A DNA stretch of 64,000 nt from Microbacterium galbinum (GTDB taxonomy: Bacteria; Actinomycetota; Actinomycetes; Actinomycetales; Microbacteriaceae): assembly GCF_023091225.1 (NCBI RefSeq), contig NZ_JAHWXM010000001.1:62001-126000 (forward strand). Direction: 5' to 3'. Positions 39,721-49,727 of this stretch are shown piece by piece (positions within the stretch are counted from its first letter, which is position 1; the number at the start of each line of letters is the position of its first letter). Under the pieces are notes generated by a model. The model worked only from the letters and a program-made list of their open reading frames with translations. It was not told the DNA's origin and did not search any database. The translations under genes were made by a program, and so were the position numbers.

Positions 39721-39756
39721 GGAACGGGTCGTCACCTTCGGGTGGCGGCCCGTTCC
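39721..39756 (+). terminator. rpsA terminator with TTCG loop
   Basis: A 16-bp stem with two G-U pairs (39721-39736 with 39741-39756) is capped by a TTCG loop, 14 bases after the rpsA stop. Confidence 0.82.
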
Positions 39757-39785
39757 GCGTTCTCCCGCGTGACAGGATGGAGACC

Positions 39786-40385
39786 ATGCCCCTCATCGCG
39801 CTCACCGGCGGCATCGCGTCCGGGAAGTCGACCATCGCCCGACGGCTCGCCTCGCACGGTGCGATCCTCGTCGATGCGGATCAGATCGTGCGTGACGTCC
39901 AAGCGCCGGGGAGTCCCGTGCTCCGTCGGATCGCCGCGGAGTTCGGTGACGGCATCATCGCCGACGACGGGTCGCTGGACCGCCCGGCGTTGGGTGCGCA
40001 GGTCTTCGGAGACCCCGAGCGGCTTCGCGCCCTGAACGCGATCGTGCACCCGGCCGTTCGCGCCGAGTCCCAGCGGCGCTTCGAAGAGGCTTTCGCAGCC
40101 GATGAGGACGCGGTCGTCGTCTACGACGTCCCGCTCCTGGTGGAGGCGCGCGTCGACGACCCCTGGGACCTCATCGTCGTGGCGCACGCTCCCGAGACGG
40201 AGAGGCTGCGTCGCCTCGTCGAGATCCGCGGAATGGACCCGAAGTCGGCGAAGGAGCGCATCGACGCCCAGGTGTCCGACGATCAGCGTCTCGCGATCGC
40301 CGACGCGGTGATCGACACGTCCGGATCTCTCGACGAGACCGAAGCCCGCACCGACGCCCTATGGGAGCGGATCCGCGCGCGGTGA
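39786..40385 (+). CDS. coaE: Dephospho-CoA kinase CoaE
   Basis: CoaE makes CoA from dephospho-CoA with ATP. The P-loop GGIASGKST is at residues 8-16, and the DADQIVRDV segment follows at about 35. The length of 199 residues is the family norm; a C-terminal DUF domain fused to CoaE in mycobacteria is absent. The ATG at 39786 has an AGGATGGAG site. The stop overlaps the GTG of the transporter gene. Confidence 0.94.
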   Translation: MPLIALTGGIASGKSTIARRLASHGAILVDADQIVRDVQAPGSPVLRRIAAEFGDGIIADDGSLDRPALGAQVFGDPERLRALNAIVHPAVRAESQRRFEEAFAADEDAVVVYDVPLLVEARVDDPWDLIVVAHAPETERLRRLVEIRGMDPKSAKERIDAQVSDDQRLAIADAVIDTSGSLDETEARTDALWERIRAR

Positions 40386-41593
40386 GCGAACCGTTCACCG
40401 GCCATGCTCCGGGATCACGGGAGTATCGCCGACTGATCATCGGGCTCTTCTTCGCCGGCGTCGCGACATTCGCCCAGCTCTACGCCACCCAGGCCGTCCT
40501 TCCGCAGATCGCCTCCGACCTCCGGATCGGACCGGCATCGGCGGCCCTGAGCGTGTCCGCCGCAACGCTCGGGCTGGCGGCGGCCGTCGTCCCCTGGTCG
40601 ATGGTCGCCGATCGGATCGGACGGATCCCCGCGATGGCGACGGGGGTGATCATCGCCACCGTGCTCGGCATCTGCGCGCCGCTGAGCGACGGCATCCTCC
40701 CGCTGCTGATCCTGCGGCTGGGGGAGGGCATCGCGCTGGGCGCCGTGCCCGCCGTCGCCCTCGCCTACCTGAGCGAAGAGGTCCGCTCCTCGCACGCGGC
40801 GGCGGCCGCGGGCAGCTACATCGCGGGCACCACGCTCGGCGGGCTGACGGGGCGCCTCGTGGCCGGCGGCATCGGAGAGGCGGGCGGGTGGCGTGCGGGG
40901 GTCTGGGGCGTCGCCGCGGTCTGCATCGTCTGCGCCGTTCTGTTCCTCTGGCTCACGCCGCGCGCCCGCGGCTTCCTTCCTGCGGCGCGAGGCGGCGGCC
41001 CGGGGATCCTCGCGCGACTTCTGCGTCCGCTGCGTTCCGCGCCACAGCTCGCCCTCTACGCGCAGGGTTTCCTTCTGATGGGTGCCTTCGTCGCGGTCTA
41101 CAACTATCTCGGCTTCCATCTCGCGGCTCCACCGTTCCTGCTCCCGGCCTGGCTGGTGACCCTGCTGTTCGTTGCCTACCTCGCCGGCACGGTCTCCTCG
41201 CCCTGGGCGGGATCGCTCGCCAGCAGGTTCGGACGCTACCCCGTGCTGCTGGTCTCGATCGGCGTCACCGCGTCGGGCGCGGTACTCCTGGCGATGCCGA
41301 CCACGGGACTGGTGCTCACCGGACTCGTGCTGTTCACCGCCGGGTTCTTCGGTGCCCATGCGATCGCCTCCGGGTGGGTGCCGACGGATGCCGATCCGGC
41401 GGTGCGCGCGCAGGCGTCGTCGCTCTACTATTTCGGCTACTACGCCGGATCGAGCCTGTTCGGATGGATCCTCGGTCTCGTCTTCGGAGGGCTGGGATGG
41501 GAGTGGTTCATCGCCGGCATCCTCGCGATGTGCGCCGCATCCGCGGCGATCGCGGCGCTCGCTCTGCACGCGTCTCCTTCCGGAAGAGTGTGA
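40382..41593 (+). CDS. MFS transporter (YnfM/arabinose efflux-like)
   Basis: This major facilitator protein of 403 residues has about twelve membrane segments. Loop motif A is visible as [11 protein letters not shown] in the first half and [11 protein letters not shown] in the second. It resembles drug or sugar efflux members such as YnfM; the substrate is unknown. An ATG at 40361 is possible, but the GTG at 40382 overlaps the coaE stop as GTGA, which is the common coupling form here. uvrB follows with its own promoter. Confidence 0.85.
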   Translation: MSEPFTGHAPGSREYRRLIIGLFFAGVATFAQLYATQAVLPQIASDLRIGPASAALSVSAATLGLAAAVVPWSMVADRIGRIPAMATGVIIATVLGICAPLSDGILPLLILRLGEGIALGAVPAVALAYLSEEVRSSHAAAAAGSYIAGTTLGGLTGRLVAGGIGEAGGWRAGVWGVAAVCIVCAVLFLWLTPRARGFLPAARGGGPGILARLLRPLRSAPQLALYAQGFLLMGAFVAVYNYLGFHLAAPPFLLPAWLVTLLFVAYLAGTVSSPWAGSLASRFGRYPVLLVSIGVTASGAVLLAMPTTGLVLTGLVLFTAGFFGAHAIASGWVPTDADPAVRAQASSLYYFGYYAGSSLFGWILGLVFGGLGWEWFIAGILAMCAASAAIAALALHASPSGRV

Positions 41594-41626
41594 GAGCCGT
41601 TCGCCCGAAGGGGAAGCGGGCCCCGA

Positions 41627-41648
41627 TGTCGGTGGCCCCGCCTACGCT
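41627..41648 (+). promoter_or_regulatory. uvrB promoter, exact TGTCGGTG-N8-TACGCT
   Basis: TGTCGGTG (41627-41634) is followed by 8 bases and TACGCT (41643-41648), which ends 6 bases before the uvrB ATG. It matches the mycobacterial RecA-independent damage promoter TGTCRGTG-N8-TANNNT, known to need PafBC. The first element sits near -26, not -35. Confidence 0.75.
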
Positions 41649-41654
41649 GGACGT

Positions 41655-43727
41655 ATGGAACCCACCCGTAGCGTTCGCCCGTTCGAGGTCATCAGCGAAT
41701 ACGCGCCCGCCGGTGATCAGCCCCAGGCCATCGCCGAGCTCGCCGCGCGCATCAACGCCGGGGAGACGGACGTCGTGCTGCTGGGGGCGACGGGTACGGG
41801 AAAATCGGCGACGACCGCATGGCTCGTCGAGCAGGTGCAGCGCCCCACTCTGGTCCTCGCGCACAACAAGACGCTCGCGGCTCAGCTCGCGAACGAGTTC
41901 CGCGAGCTCATGCCGAACAACGCGGTCGAGTACTTCGTCTCCTACTACGACTACTACCAGCCCGAAGCGTACGTCCCGCAGACCGACACCTTCATCGAGA
42001 AGGACTCGTCCATCAACGCCGAGGTCGAACGGCTGCGGCACTCGACGACGAACTCGTTGCTCAGCCGCCGCGACGTCGTGGTGGTGTCGACCGTTTCCTG
42101 CATCTACGGACTCGGTGCTCCCGAGGAGTACCTCCGTGCGATGGTCGCCCTGCAGGTGGGGGAGCGGTACGACCGGGACGCGCTCATCCGCCAGTTCATC
42201 GCGATGCAGTACAACCGCAACGACGTCGACTTCTCGCGGGGCAACTTCCGCGTGCGGGGCGACACGATCGAGATCATCCCCGTCTACGAGGAGCACGCGA
42301 TCCGCATCGAACTCTTCGGTGACGAGATCGAAGCGTTGTACTCCCTCCACCCGCTCACCGGCGAGGTGATCGAGAAGCTCGACGCCGTGCCGATCTTCCC
42401 CGCGTCGCACTACGTCGCGGGAACCGATGTGATCCAGCGCTCGATCGGCACGATCGAGACAGAGCTGGAAGAGCGCCTCGCCGAGTTCGAGAAGCAGGGG
42501 AAGCTGCTCGAGGCGCAGCGGTTGCGCATGCGCACCACCTTCGATCTCGAGATGCTGCAGCAGCTCGGATTCTGCTCGGGCATCGAGAACTACTCGCGCC
42601 ACATGGACGGTCGCGCTCCGGGGGAGCCGCCGCACACGCTGCTCGACTTCTTCCCGGACGACTTCCTCCTCGTCATCGACGAGTCGCACGTCACCGTGCC
42701 CCAGATCGGTGCGATGTACGAGGGTGACGCCTCGCGCAAGCGCACGCTCGTCGACCACGGATTCCGTCTGCCGAGTGCGATGGACAACCGTCCGCTCCGA
42801 TGGGACGAGTTCAAGAACCGCATCGGGCAGACCGTCTACCTCTCCGCGACGCCCGGGAAGTACGAGATGGGGATCGCCGACGGGATCGTCGAGCAGATCA
42901 TCCGCCCGACGGGCCTGGTCGATCCCGAGATCATCGTGAAGCCCTCGAAGGGGCAGATCGACGACCTGCTCGAGGAGATCCGTCTGCGCGTCGAGCGCGA
43001 TGAGCGCATCCTCGTCACGACCCTCACGAAGAAGATGGCCGAGGAGCTGACGGACTTCCTCGGCGAGCACGGGGTTCGCGTCCGCTACCTGCACTCCGAT
43101 GTCGATACTCTGCGTCGTGTCGAGCTGCTGAGCGAGCTGCGTTCCGGGGTGTACGACGTGCTGGTCGGAATCAACCTCCTGCGTGAGGGCCTCGATCTCC
43201 CCGAGGTCTCGCTCGTGGCGATCCTCGATGCCGACAAAGAGGGCTTCCTGCGTTCCGGGACGTCGCTCATCCAGACGATCGGGCGTGCGGCGCGAAACGT
43301 GTCGGGCGAGGTCCACATGTACGCCGACAAGATGACCGACTCGATGGCGAAGGCGATCGAGGAGACCGATCGTCGTCGCGAGAAGCAGGTCGCGTACAAC
43401 AAGGAGCACGGGATCGACCCGCAGCCGCTGCGGAAGAAAATCGCCGACATCACCGCCGTTCTGGCACGCGAGGGGGCGGACACCGCCGAGCTGATGTCGG
43501 GGAGGGGGCGTGCGACGGGCAAGGGCAAGTCGCCCACGCCGAACCTCCGACGTACGGGGATCGCCGCGGAGGGAGCACAGCAGCTGGAGGCGACGATCCA
43601 AGACCTCTCGGATCAGATGCTGGCGGCTGCCGCCGAGCTCAAGTTCGAGCTGGCAGGGCGACTCCGCGACGAGGTGCAGGACCTCAAGAAGGAACTGCGC
43701 GCCATGGAGCGGGCCGGTCACGCCTGA
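41655..43727 (+). CDS. uvrB: Excinuclease ABC subunit UvrB
   Basis: UvrB is the damage-verifying helicase-like subunit of nucleotide excision repair. The 690-residue product has the P-loop GATGTGKS at residues 44-51, the beta-hairpin region [12 protein letters not shown], helicase motifs such as VIDESHVT and QTIGRAARN, and a C-terminal UVR domain ([20 protein letters not shown]) that binds UvrC. There is no ribosome site, in keeping with a leaderless transcript. It probably shares its message with the TfoX-like gene downstream. Confidence 0.97.
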   Translation: MEPTRSVRPFEVISEYAPAGDQPQAIAELAARINAGETDVVLLGATGTGKSATTAWLVEQVQRPTLVLAHNKTLAAQLANEFRELMPNNAVEYFVSYYDYYQPEAYVPQTDTFIEKDSSINAEVERLRHSTTNSLLSRRDVVVVSTVSCIYGLGAPEEYLRAMVALQVGERYDRDALIRQFIAMQYNRNDVDFSRGNFRVRGDTIEIIPVYEEHAIRIELFGDEIEALYSLHPLTGEVIEKLDAVPIFPASHYVAGTDVIQRSIGTIETELEERLAEFEKQGKLLEAQRLRMRTTFDLEMLQQLGFCSGIENYSRHMDGRAPGEPPHTLLDFFPDDFLLVIDESHVTVPQIGAMYEGDASRKRTLVDHGFRLPSAMDNRPLRWDEFKNRIGQTVYLSATPGKYEMGIADGIVEQIIRPTGLVDPEIIVKPSKGQIDDLLEEIRLRVERDERILVTTLTKKMAEELTDFLGEHGVRVRYLHSDVDTLRRVELLSELRSGVYDVLVGINLLREGLDLPEVSLVAILDADKEGFLRSGTSLIQTIGRAARNVSGEVHMYADKMTDSMAKAIEETDRRREKQVAYNKEHGIDPQPLRKKIADITAVLAREGADTAELMSGRGRATGKGKSPTPNLRRTGIAAEGAQQLEATIQDLSDQMLAAAAELKFELAGRLRDEVQDLKKELRAMERAGHA

Positions 43728-43755
43728 GGGCGTTCGGAAGGTGAAGGCGGCGCGG

Positions 43756-44079
43756 ATGGATGCTGCGGGCGAAGAACTCGCCGATCGGATTCGCGCGATC
43801 GTCGCGCCCGCATCCGGCATCGAGGAGCGGAGGATGTTCGGGACCCGAGCATTCCTGCTCGATGGCCGGATCCTCGCGGGGGCCCGGCCGGGAGGCGTGC
43901 TGCTGATCAAGGTCGCAGCCGAAGACGAGGCAGTGCTACTCCTGCGCGAGGGAGCCGAGCGCGCCGTGATGGGCCCGCGGACCATGAGCGCGCGATGGAT
44001 CGACGTCGCCCCATCCGCGATCGCCGACGATGACGGACTGCTGTTCTGGATCGATGCGGCGCGGGCCGGAGCCGACTGA
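43756..44079 (+). CDS. TfoX N-terminal domain-like protein
   Basis: This small protein of 107 residues has a TfoX/Sxy N-terminal-like fold: the IEERRMFGTRAFLLDGRILAG segment (about 21-41) and the GPRTMSARWIDV segment match the family. It has no DNA-binding part of the competence regulator, so a regulatory role is unproven. Start choice is uncertain: the ATG at 43756 follows GAAGGCGG, while an in-frame GTG at 43741 adds 5 residues. It lies 28 bases after uvrB with no terminator. Confidence 0.72.
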   Translation: MDAAGEELADRIRAIVAPASGIEERRMFGTRAFLLDGRILAGARPGGVLLIKVAAEDEAVLLLREGAERAVMGPRTMSARWIDVAPSAIADDDGLLFWIDAARAGAD

Positions 44080-44121
44080 GGCGCGTCGACCGTTCGCGCC
44101 GGCCGCAGGCGCTTCCTCGGC

Positions 44122-44364
44122 TCAGGGGCAGTGGATGAGGGGCTTGGGTCCGGACCGGTCGATTTCGTGCGCCGTCATCGGCGCTCCGCACAGGGGGCAC
44201 GCGCGCTCGGCGCGCTCTGCGGCGCTCGGCGGGGGCGTCTTCTCGTAGGGGCCGACGGACGCCGGTCCGGCGAAGCGGATGAGGTTGGTGTTCACCCAGG
44301 CGTACAGCCCTCCCGCCTCGCGAATGCGCGTGCGCAGGGGAGCCCGTTCCGGATCATGTGCCAT
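44122..44364 (-). CDS. Small zinc-ribbon-like protein, function unknown
   Basis: I do not recognise this 80-residue protein. The C-terminal third holds a CPLC pair and a final HC, a possible zinc site (ACPLCGAPMTAHEIDRSG and then IHCP). The N-terminal part is basic with a short GGLYAWVNTN segment. It is divergent from the MarR gene, with starts 46 bases apart, and the -10 box is 7 bases before its ATG, so it appears leaderless. Being next to a MarR gene with a shared operator, it is the likely target of that regulator. Confidence 0.7.
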   Translation of the reverse strand: MAHDPERAPLRTRIREAGGLYAWVNTNLIRFAGPASVGPYEKTPPPSAAERAERACPLCGAPMTAHEIDRSGPKPLIHCP

Positions 44365-44369
44365 GTTGA

Positions 44370-44402
44370 TTAGTGTACTAACGATTAGGGCAGTTGTATA
44401 GT
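44370..44402. promoter_or_regulatory. Divergent marR promoter region with operator TTAGTGTACTAA
   Basis: The inverted repeat TTAGT-GT-ACTAA (44370-44381) covers the minus-strand -10 box (TACACT, reading 44377 to 44372), 7 bases before the zinc-ribbon ATG. It also covers the expected -35 area for the plus-strand -10 box TATAGT (44397-44402), 7 bases before the marR ATG. GATTAG is repeated at 44368 and 44383. MarR autoregulation is inferred. Confidence 0.6.
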
Positions 44403-44409
44403 TGGCCGG

Positions 44410-44853
44410 ATGAACGCATCCGACGAACTCCTCCGGCTCGAGAACCAGCTGTGCTTCGCGCTGGTGACCGCGGCGCGCAACGTCGTGGCGATCTACCGAC
44501 CGATCCTCGAGCCGCTGGGGCTGACCCACCCGCAGTACCTGGTGATGCTGGCGCTCTGGGAACGATCGCCTCGCACCCTGAACGATCTCGCCGCCGATCT
44601 CGCGATGGAGCCGGCCACGGCGTCGCCGCTGGTCAAGCGACTGGAGTCCGACGGGCTCGTCGCGCGGGAGCGCAGCGCGGAGGACGAGCGGCGTCTCGAC
44701 ATCACCCTCACCGATGCGGGGCGCGCTCTGCGCGAGCGGGCGCTGGAGGTGCCGCCGCAGGTGATGTCCGCGGTCGGGATGGACGTGCACGAAGTGTCGG
44801 CGCTCCGTGACGGGCTGGGGCCGTTCGCGGGGCGGCGCCTCGGAGGCGCCTGA
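44410..44853 (+). CDS. MarR family transcriptional regulator
   Basis: This 147-residue winged-helix regulator has the DNA-binding region at about residues 53-100 ([33 protein letters not shown]) and the wing [13 protein letters not shown]. The N-terminal helices form the dimer. MarR proteins bind small phenolic or oxidised ligands or sense thiols; this one has a cysteine near residue 16, but the ligand is unknown. It is divergent from the zinc-ribbon gene and followed by uvrA, which has its own promoter. Confidence 0.9.
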   Translation: MNASDELLRLENQLCFALVTAARNVVAIYRPILEPLGLTHPQYLVMLALWERSPRTLNDLAADLAMEPATASPLVKRLESDGLVARERSAEDERRLDITLTDAGRALRERALEVPPQVMSAVGMDVHEVSALRDGLGPFAGRRLGGA

Positions 44854-44876
44854 GCATCCAGGCCCTGCGGAGCCAA

Positions 44877-44898
44877 TGTCGGTGGCCCCTCGTAGACT
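44877..44898 (+). promoter_or_regulatory. uvrA promoter, exact TGTCGGTG-N8-TAGACT
   Basis: TGTCGGTG (44877-44884), 8 bases, then TAGACT (44893-44898), ending 6 bases before the uvrA GTG. The TGTCGGTGGCCCC core is identical to that of the uvrB promoter over 13 bases. It matches the PafBC-type damage promoter and would also drive uvrC. Confidence 0.78.
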
Positions 44899-44904
44899 TG
44901 TCCG

Positions 44905-47793
44905 GTGCCTATCGTCCCCGTCGCCACCCCCGGAAAACTCAGTGTTCGCGGTTCCCGCGTGCACAATCTCAAGAACGTCGACATCGACATTCCCCGTGAC
45001 TCGCTCGTCGTGTTCACCGGCCTGTCCGGGTCCGGCAAGTCCAGTCTCGCGTTCGACACGATCTTCGCAGAGGGGCAGCGCCGTTACGTCGAGTCGTTGA
45101 GCGCCTACGCGCGCCAGTTCCTCGGTCAGGTCGACAGGCCCGACGTCGATTTCATCGAGGGGCTGAGTCCGGCGGTGTCGATCGACCAGAAGTCGACCAA
45201 CCGGAACCCGCGCTCGACGGTCGGCACGATCACCGAGATCTACGACTACATGCGACTGCTCTGGGCACGCATCGGCATTCCTCACTGCCCCGAGTGCGGC
45301 GAGAAGATCCAGCGGCAGACCGTGCAGCAGATCGCCGATCAGCTCATGGAGCTGCCCGAGCGTACCCGCTACCAGATCGTCGCTCCGATCGTGTCGCAGA
45401 AGAAGGGCGAGTTCGTCGACCTCTTCCGCGAGCTCGGCGCCAAGGGATACTCCCGTGCGATCGTCGACGGCGATCTCATCCAGCTCGCCGAGCCGCCCAC
45501 CCTCAAGAAGAGCTACAAGCACGACATCGCCGTGGTCGTCGACCGCCTCGTCGCGTCGGATGACATCCTCGGGCGCGTGACGGATTCCGTCGAGACGGCT
45601 CTGGGCCTTGCCGGAGGCGTCGTCCAGGTCAATTTCGTCGACGAAGAGGGCGACGACGCGTGGCAGTCCTTCTCCGAGAAACTCGCCTGCCCGAACGGGC
45701 ACCCGCTCAGCCTGACCGAGATCGAGCCCCGCACCTTCTCGTTCAACGCACCGTTCGGCGCGTGCCCCGCGTGCTCCGGTCTAGGTACGCGCATGTCGGT
45801 CGATGTCGACCTGATGCTCGGCGACGAGGATCTCTCGATCCGCGAAGGCGTCATCATCCCCTGGACGACGCAGGGCAAGGGTCTCTTCCAGTACTACGAG
45901 CGTCTGCTCGAAGGCCTGTCCCGCGATCTCGACTTCTCGCTCGACACCCCCTGGCGCGAGCTCCACTCCGACATCCAGGACGCGGTGCTGCGCGGCGAGA
46001 ACTACAAGGTCACCGTCAAGTGGAAGAACCGGTACGGGCGCGAGATGCGGTACGCCTCCGGGTTCGAGGGCGTCGTCCCTTACATCGAGCGGCAGTACCT
46101 GCAGGCCGAGTCCGACACGCAGCGCGGTCGGTGGGGCGAGTACCTCCGCGAGGTGCCGTGCCCCGTCTGCGACGGCGATCGCTTGAAGCCGGAGGTCCTC
46201 GCGGTCCAGGTGCAGGGCCACTCCATCGCCGAGGTCTCGCACCTCAGCCTGAGCGATGCGCAGTCCTTCATGCAGACGCTGACCCTCACGGAGCGAGAGG
46301 CGAAGATCGCCGCTCAGGTCCTGCGCGAGATCCGTCTGCGACTCGATTTCCTGCTTCAGGTGGGGCTCTCGTACCTCAACCTGAGCAGGTCCGCCGGCTC
46401 TCTCTCCGGCGGTGAGGCGCAGCGCATCCGGTTGGCGACGCAGATCGGATCGGGTCTGACCGGTGTGCTCTACGTGCTCGACGAGCCGTCCATCGGTCTC
46501 CACCAGCGCGACAACCGGCGTCTGATCAACACCCTGCTCAAGCTGCGCGACCTGGGCAACACGCTCATCGTGGTGGAGCACGATGAGGAGACGATCGAGG
46601 CGGCCGACTGGGTGGTCGACATCGGCCCGGGAGCCGGTGTCAACGGTGGCGAGGTCGTGCACTCGGGTCCCTATGAGGCTCTGCTCGACGACCGATCGTC
46701 GATGACGGGGGAGTACCTCTCCGGTCGTCGTGAGATCCCGACACCGACCAAGCGGCGCAAACTCGACCGCAAGCGCATGCTCAACGTGATCGGGGCTCGC
46801 GAGAACAACCTCAAGAACGTCGATGCGAGCTTCCCGCTGGGTGTCCTCACGGCTGTCACCGGCGTCAGCGGCTCGGGCAAGTCGTCGCTGGTCAACGACA
46901 TCCTCTACCAGGTGCTCGCGTCCCGGCTGAACGGTGCCCGCACCGTGCCCGGCAAGCACACCCGCGTGACCGGTCTCGACAATCTCGACAAGGTGGTGCA
47001 TGTCGATCAGGCACCGATCGGACGCACGCCGCGCTCGAACCCGGCGACCTACACGGGTGTGTTCGACCGCATCCGTTCGCTCTTCAGCGAGACCCCCGAG
47101 GCCAAGGTGCGCGGCTACCAGCCGGGTCGCTTCAGCTTCAACGTCAAGGGCGGCCGCTGCGAGGCGTGCTCCGGTGACGGCACGTTCAAGATCGAGATGA
47201 ACTTCCTCCCCGACGTGTACGTGGACTGCGAGGTGTGCCACGGCAAGCGGTACAACCGCGACACGCTCGCCGTGCACTACAAGGGGAAGAACATCGCCGA
47301 GGTCCTCGAGATGCCGATCGAAGAGGCCGCGGAGTTCTTCGAGCCCATCCAGGCGATCCACCGCTACATGAAGACCTTGGTCGACGTGGGACTCGGATAC
47401 GTGCGCCTGGGCCAGTCGGCCACGACGCTCTCGGGCGGAGAGGCGCAGCGCGTGAAACTCGCCACCGAGCTCCAGCGTCGCAGCAACGGTCGAAGCATCT
47501 ACGTGCTCGACGAGCCGACCACCGGTCTGCACTTCGAAGACGTGCGCAAGCTCCTCGAGGTGCTGAACGGACTCGTCGACAAGGGCAACACCGTGATCGT
47601 CATCGAGCACAACCTCGACGTCATCAAGTCCGCCGACTGGGTCATCGACCTCGGTCCCGAGGGTGGTTCCGGCGGTGGCGAGATCCTGGCGACGGGCACC
47701 CCGGAGCAGATCGCCCGGGTGGAGGAGAGTCACACCGGGCAGTTCCTCGCCGAGATCCTCGGGGATGGGCGCGCCGCGCGCAAGGCCAGCTGA
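44905..47793 (+). CDS. uvrA: Excinuclease ABC subunit UvrA
   Basis: UvrA is the damage-sensing ATPase of nucleotide excision repair. The 962-residue product has two ABC-type nucleotide sites: the first P-loop GLSGSGKSS at residues 39-47, the second GVSGSGKSS at about 652-660, with signature motifs [10 protein letters not shown] and [10 protein letters not shown]. Zinc-finger cysteine pairs are visible in the first half ([16 protein letters not shown]) and the second ([16 protein letters not shown]). Its stop overlaps the uvrC ATG (TGATG), giving a uvrA-uvrC operon. Confidence 0.98.
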   Translation: MPIVPVATPGKLSVRGSRVHNLKNVDIDIPRDSLVVFTGLSGSGKSSLAFDTIFAEGQRRYVESLSAYARQFLGQVDRPDVDFIEGLSPAVSIDQKSTNRNPRSTVGTITEIYDYMRLLWARIGIPHCPECGEKIQRQTVQQIADQLMELPERTRYQIVAPIVSQKKGEFVDLFRELGAKGYSRAIVDGDLIQLAEPPTLKKSYKHDIAVVVDRLVASDDILGRVTDSVETALGLAGGVVQVNFVDEEGDDAWQSFSEKLACPNGHPLSLTEIEPRTFSFNAPFGACPACSGLGTRMSVDVDLMLGDEDLSIREGVIIPWTTQGKGLFQYYERLLEGLSRDLDFSLDTPWRELHSDIQDAVLRGENYKVTVKWKNRYGREMRYASGFEGVVPYIERQYLQAESDTQRGRWGEYLREVPCPVCDGDRLKPEVLAVQVQGHSIAEVSHLSLSDAQSFMQTLTLTEREAKIAAQVLREIRLRLDFLLQVGLSYLNLSRSAGSLSGGEAQRIRLATQIGSGLTGVLYVLDEPSIGLHQRDNRRLINTLLKLRDLGNTLIVVEHDEETIEAADWVVDIGPGAGVNGGEVVHSGPYEALLDDRSSMTGEYLSGRREIPTPTKRRKLDRKRMLNVIGARENNLKNVDASFPLGVLTAVTGVSGSGKSSLVNDILYQVLASRLNGARTVPGKHTRVTGLDNLDKVVHVDQAPIGRTPRSNPATYTGVFDRIRSLFSETPEAKVRGYQPGRFSFNVKGGRCEACSGDGTFKIEMNFLPDVYVDCEVCHGKRYNRDTLAVHYKGKNIAEVLEMPIEEAAEFFEPIQAIHRYMKTLVDVGLGYVRLGQSATTLSGGEAQRVKLATELQRRSNGRSIYVLDEPTTGLHFEDVRKLLEVLNGLVDKGNTVIVIEHNLDVIKSADWVIDLGPEGGSGGGEILATGTPEQIARVEESHTGQFLAEILGDGRAARKAS

Positions 47794-49694
47794 TGGCCGA
47801 TGTGCTTCCGTACAAGCCGCGGCCGGGAGAGATCCCGACCGATCCCGGTGTGTACCGTTTTCGTGACGCCGATGGGCGGGTGCTCTACGTCGGGAAGGCG
47901 AAGAACCTCCGCCAGCGGCTCTCGAACTACTTCGCGCCGTTGCGCACGCTCCATGAGCGCACACGGCGCATGGTCACGACCGCCTCCTCGGTCGAATGGA
48001 CGGTCGTCTCGACCGATGTGGACTCACTGCAGCTCGAGTACATGTGGATCAAGGAGTTCGATCCGCCGTTCAACGTCCGCTACAAGGACGACAAGTCCTA
48101 CCCGTTCATGGCGGTGACCCTCGGCGACGAGGCGCCGCGCGTGCTCGTCACCCGAAATCGCAGGATTCCGGGGGCGCGGTACTTCGGCCCGTATCCGAAG
48201 GTCTGGGCGGTGCACGAGACGATCGACCTGATGATCAAGGCGTTTCCGATCCGAACCTGCAGCGACGCGAGTTACAAGCGCGCCATGCAGACGGGACGCC
48301 CCTGTTTCCCCGGGCAGATCGGCAAGTGCGGCGGGCCGTGCTCGATGACGGTGACCATCGAGGAGCACCGCGCGATGGTGAACGACTTCGTGGCGTTCAT
48401 GGCCGGAGGCGACGAGCGATTCACTCGCGACCTCCGCAAGCGGATGCTCGATGCCTCCGCGGCCATGGACTACGAAGCGGCGGCCAAGTACCGCGACAAG
48501 CTCTCCGCGATCGAGGCGGTGCTCGGGAAGAGCGCCCTCGTGCTGGCATCCGATGAGGACGCCGACCTCTTCGGCATCGCAGAGGACGAGCTCGCCGCGG
48601 CGGTTCAGCACTTCGTGATCCGTGGGGGTCGTGTGCGCGGCGTCCGGGCGATGACGATCGAGAAGGAGATCGACATCTCGGGTGCCGAGTTGGTCGATCA
48701 GGTGCTCCAGCGCGCCTACGGGGATGCCGCCGACGTGCCACGGCGGATCCTGGTGCCCTCGCTGCCGGATGACGCACCCGAGATGGAGGAATGGCTCCGC
48801 GAGCGTCGCGGCAAGAAGGTCGAGATCGCCGTCGCCCAGCGTGGCCAGCGCGCGGATCTCATGCGCACCGCCACGCTGAACGCGCAGCAAGCCCTCATCC
48901 GCTACAAGACGCGGCGCACCAGCGACTACGTGGCCCGAACACAGGCGCTCACCGACCTGCAGGAAGCTCTCGGCATGGACGAGGCTCCGCTGCGCATCGA
49001 GTGCTTCGACATCTCGCATCTGGGCGGGACGAACGTCGTAGCCTCGATGGTGGTCTTCGAAGACGGCCTCCCGCGCAAGGACCAGTACCGCTCCTTCGGC
49101 ATCGCCGAGACCACGGACGACACCGATTCGATGTACCAGGTCCTGCGCCGTCGGCTGGCGTATCTCGACCGCCCGGACCCGGTCGTCGTGAGCGACCCGC
49201 TGCTCGACGGGGTGGAGGGAGAGGCCGAGGGCGAGCCCGGTCGCAAGAAGCCTCGCTTCGCCTATCGGCCGCAGTTGCTCCTCGTCGACGGCGGCAAACC
49301 CCAGGTCGAAGCGGCCGCGCGTGCCCTGCGCGACGCGGGGCACCCGGAGATCAGCGTGTGCGGCATCGCGAAGCGCCTCGAGGAGGTCTGGCTTCCCGGC
49401 GAGGATTTCCCCGTGATCCTCCCGCGCACGAGCGAGGCGCTCTACCTGCTCCAGCGCCTGCGCGACGAGGCGCATCGGTTCGCGATCGTCCATCAGCGCA
49501 AGAAGCGCCGCAACGACATCACCACGGTGCTCGCCGAGGTCCCCGGGCTCGGCGCCGCCCGCATCAAGGTGCTGCTCAAGCACTTCGGATCCGTGACGGC
49601 CCTGCGGGCGGCCGAGCCGGGACAGATCGAGGAGGTGCAGGGCATCGGACCGGTGCTGGCGCAGAACATCCACACGCACCTCGCCACTCGATAG
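47793..49694 (+). CDS. uvrC: Excinuclease ABC subunit UvrC
   Basis: UvrC makes both cuts in nucleotide excision repair. The 633-residue product has the N-terminal GIY-YIG nuclease ([21 protein letters not shown], about 18-38), a UVR domain at about residue 210-240 that meets UvrB, the RNase H-like domain ([15 protein letters not shown]), and a C-terminal HhH2 domain ([18 protein letters not shown]). The ATG overlaps the uvrA stop. In many bacteria uvrC is separate from uvrA, so joint control here would place the whole UvrAC pair under the damage promoter. Confidence 0.97.
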   Translation: MADVLPYKPRPGEIPTDPGVYRFRDADGRVLYVGKAKNLRQRLSNYFAPLRTLHERTRRMVTTASSVEWTVVSTDVDSLQLEYMWIKEFDPPFNVRYKDDKSYPFMAVTLGDEAPRVLVTRNRRIPGARYFGPYPKVWAVHETIDLMIKAFPIRTCSDASYKRAMQTGRPCFPGQIGKCGGPCSMTVTIEEHRAMVNDFVAFMAGGDERFTRDLRKRMLDASAAMDYEAAAKYRDKLSAIEAVLGKSALVLASDEDADLFGIAEDELAAAVQHFVIRGGRVRGVRAMTIEKEIDISGAELVDQVLQRAYGDAADVPRRILVPSLPDDAPEMEEWLRERRGKKVEIAVAQRGQRADLMRTATLNAQQALIRYKTRRTSDYVARTQALTDLQEALGMDEAPLRIECFDISHLGGTNVVASMVVFEDGLPRKDQYRSFGIAETTDDTDSMYQVLRRRLAYLDRPDPVVVSDPLLDGVEGEAEGEPGRKKPRFAYRPQLLLVDGGKPQVEAAARALRDAGHPEISVCGIAKRLEEVWLPGEDFPVILPRTSEALYLLQRLRDEAHRFAIVHQRKKRRNDITTVLAEVPGLGAARIKVLLKHFGSVTALRAAEPGQIEEVQGIGPVLAQNIHTHLATR

Positions 49695-49697
49695 GCT
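49692..49697 (+). promoter_or_regulatory. Candidate rapZ -10 box (TAGGCT) overlapping the uvrC stop codon
   Basis: TAGGCT starts with the TAG stop of uvrC and lies 30 bases before the rapZ ATG, which has an AAAGGG site. It would give rapZ expression independent of the damage promoter. Confidence 0.35.
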
Positions 49698-49727
49698 GGT
49701 GTCCCAGGCGAAAGGGATGAGCGAGAG

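Noticed and set aside
44854..44904. A LexA SOS box upstream of uvrA
   Set aside because: No inverted GAAC/GTTC-type repeat is visible; the TGTCGGTG-N8-TAGACT promoter explains the region better.
44122..45702. A long minus-strand frame that extends the zinc-ribbon gene upstream through marR and uvrA
   Set aside because: Only the last 80 codons lie outside other genes, and the ATG at 44364 has a well-placed -10 box.
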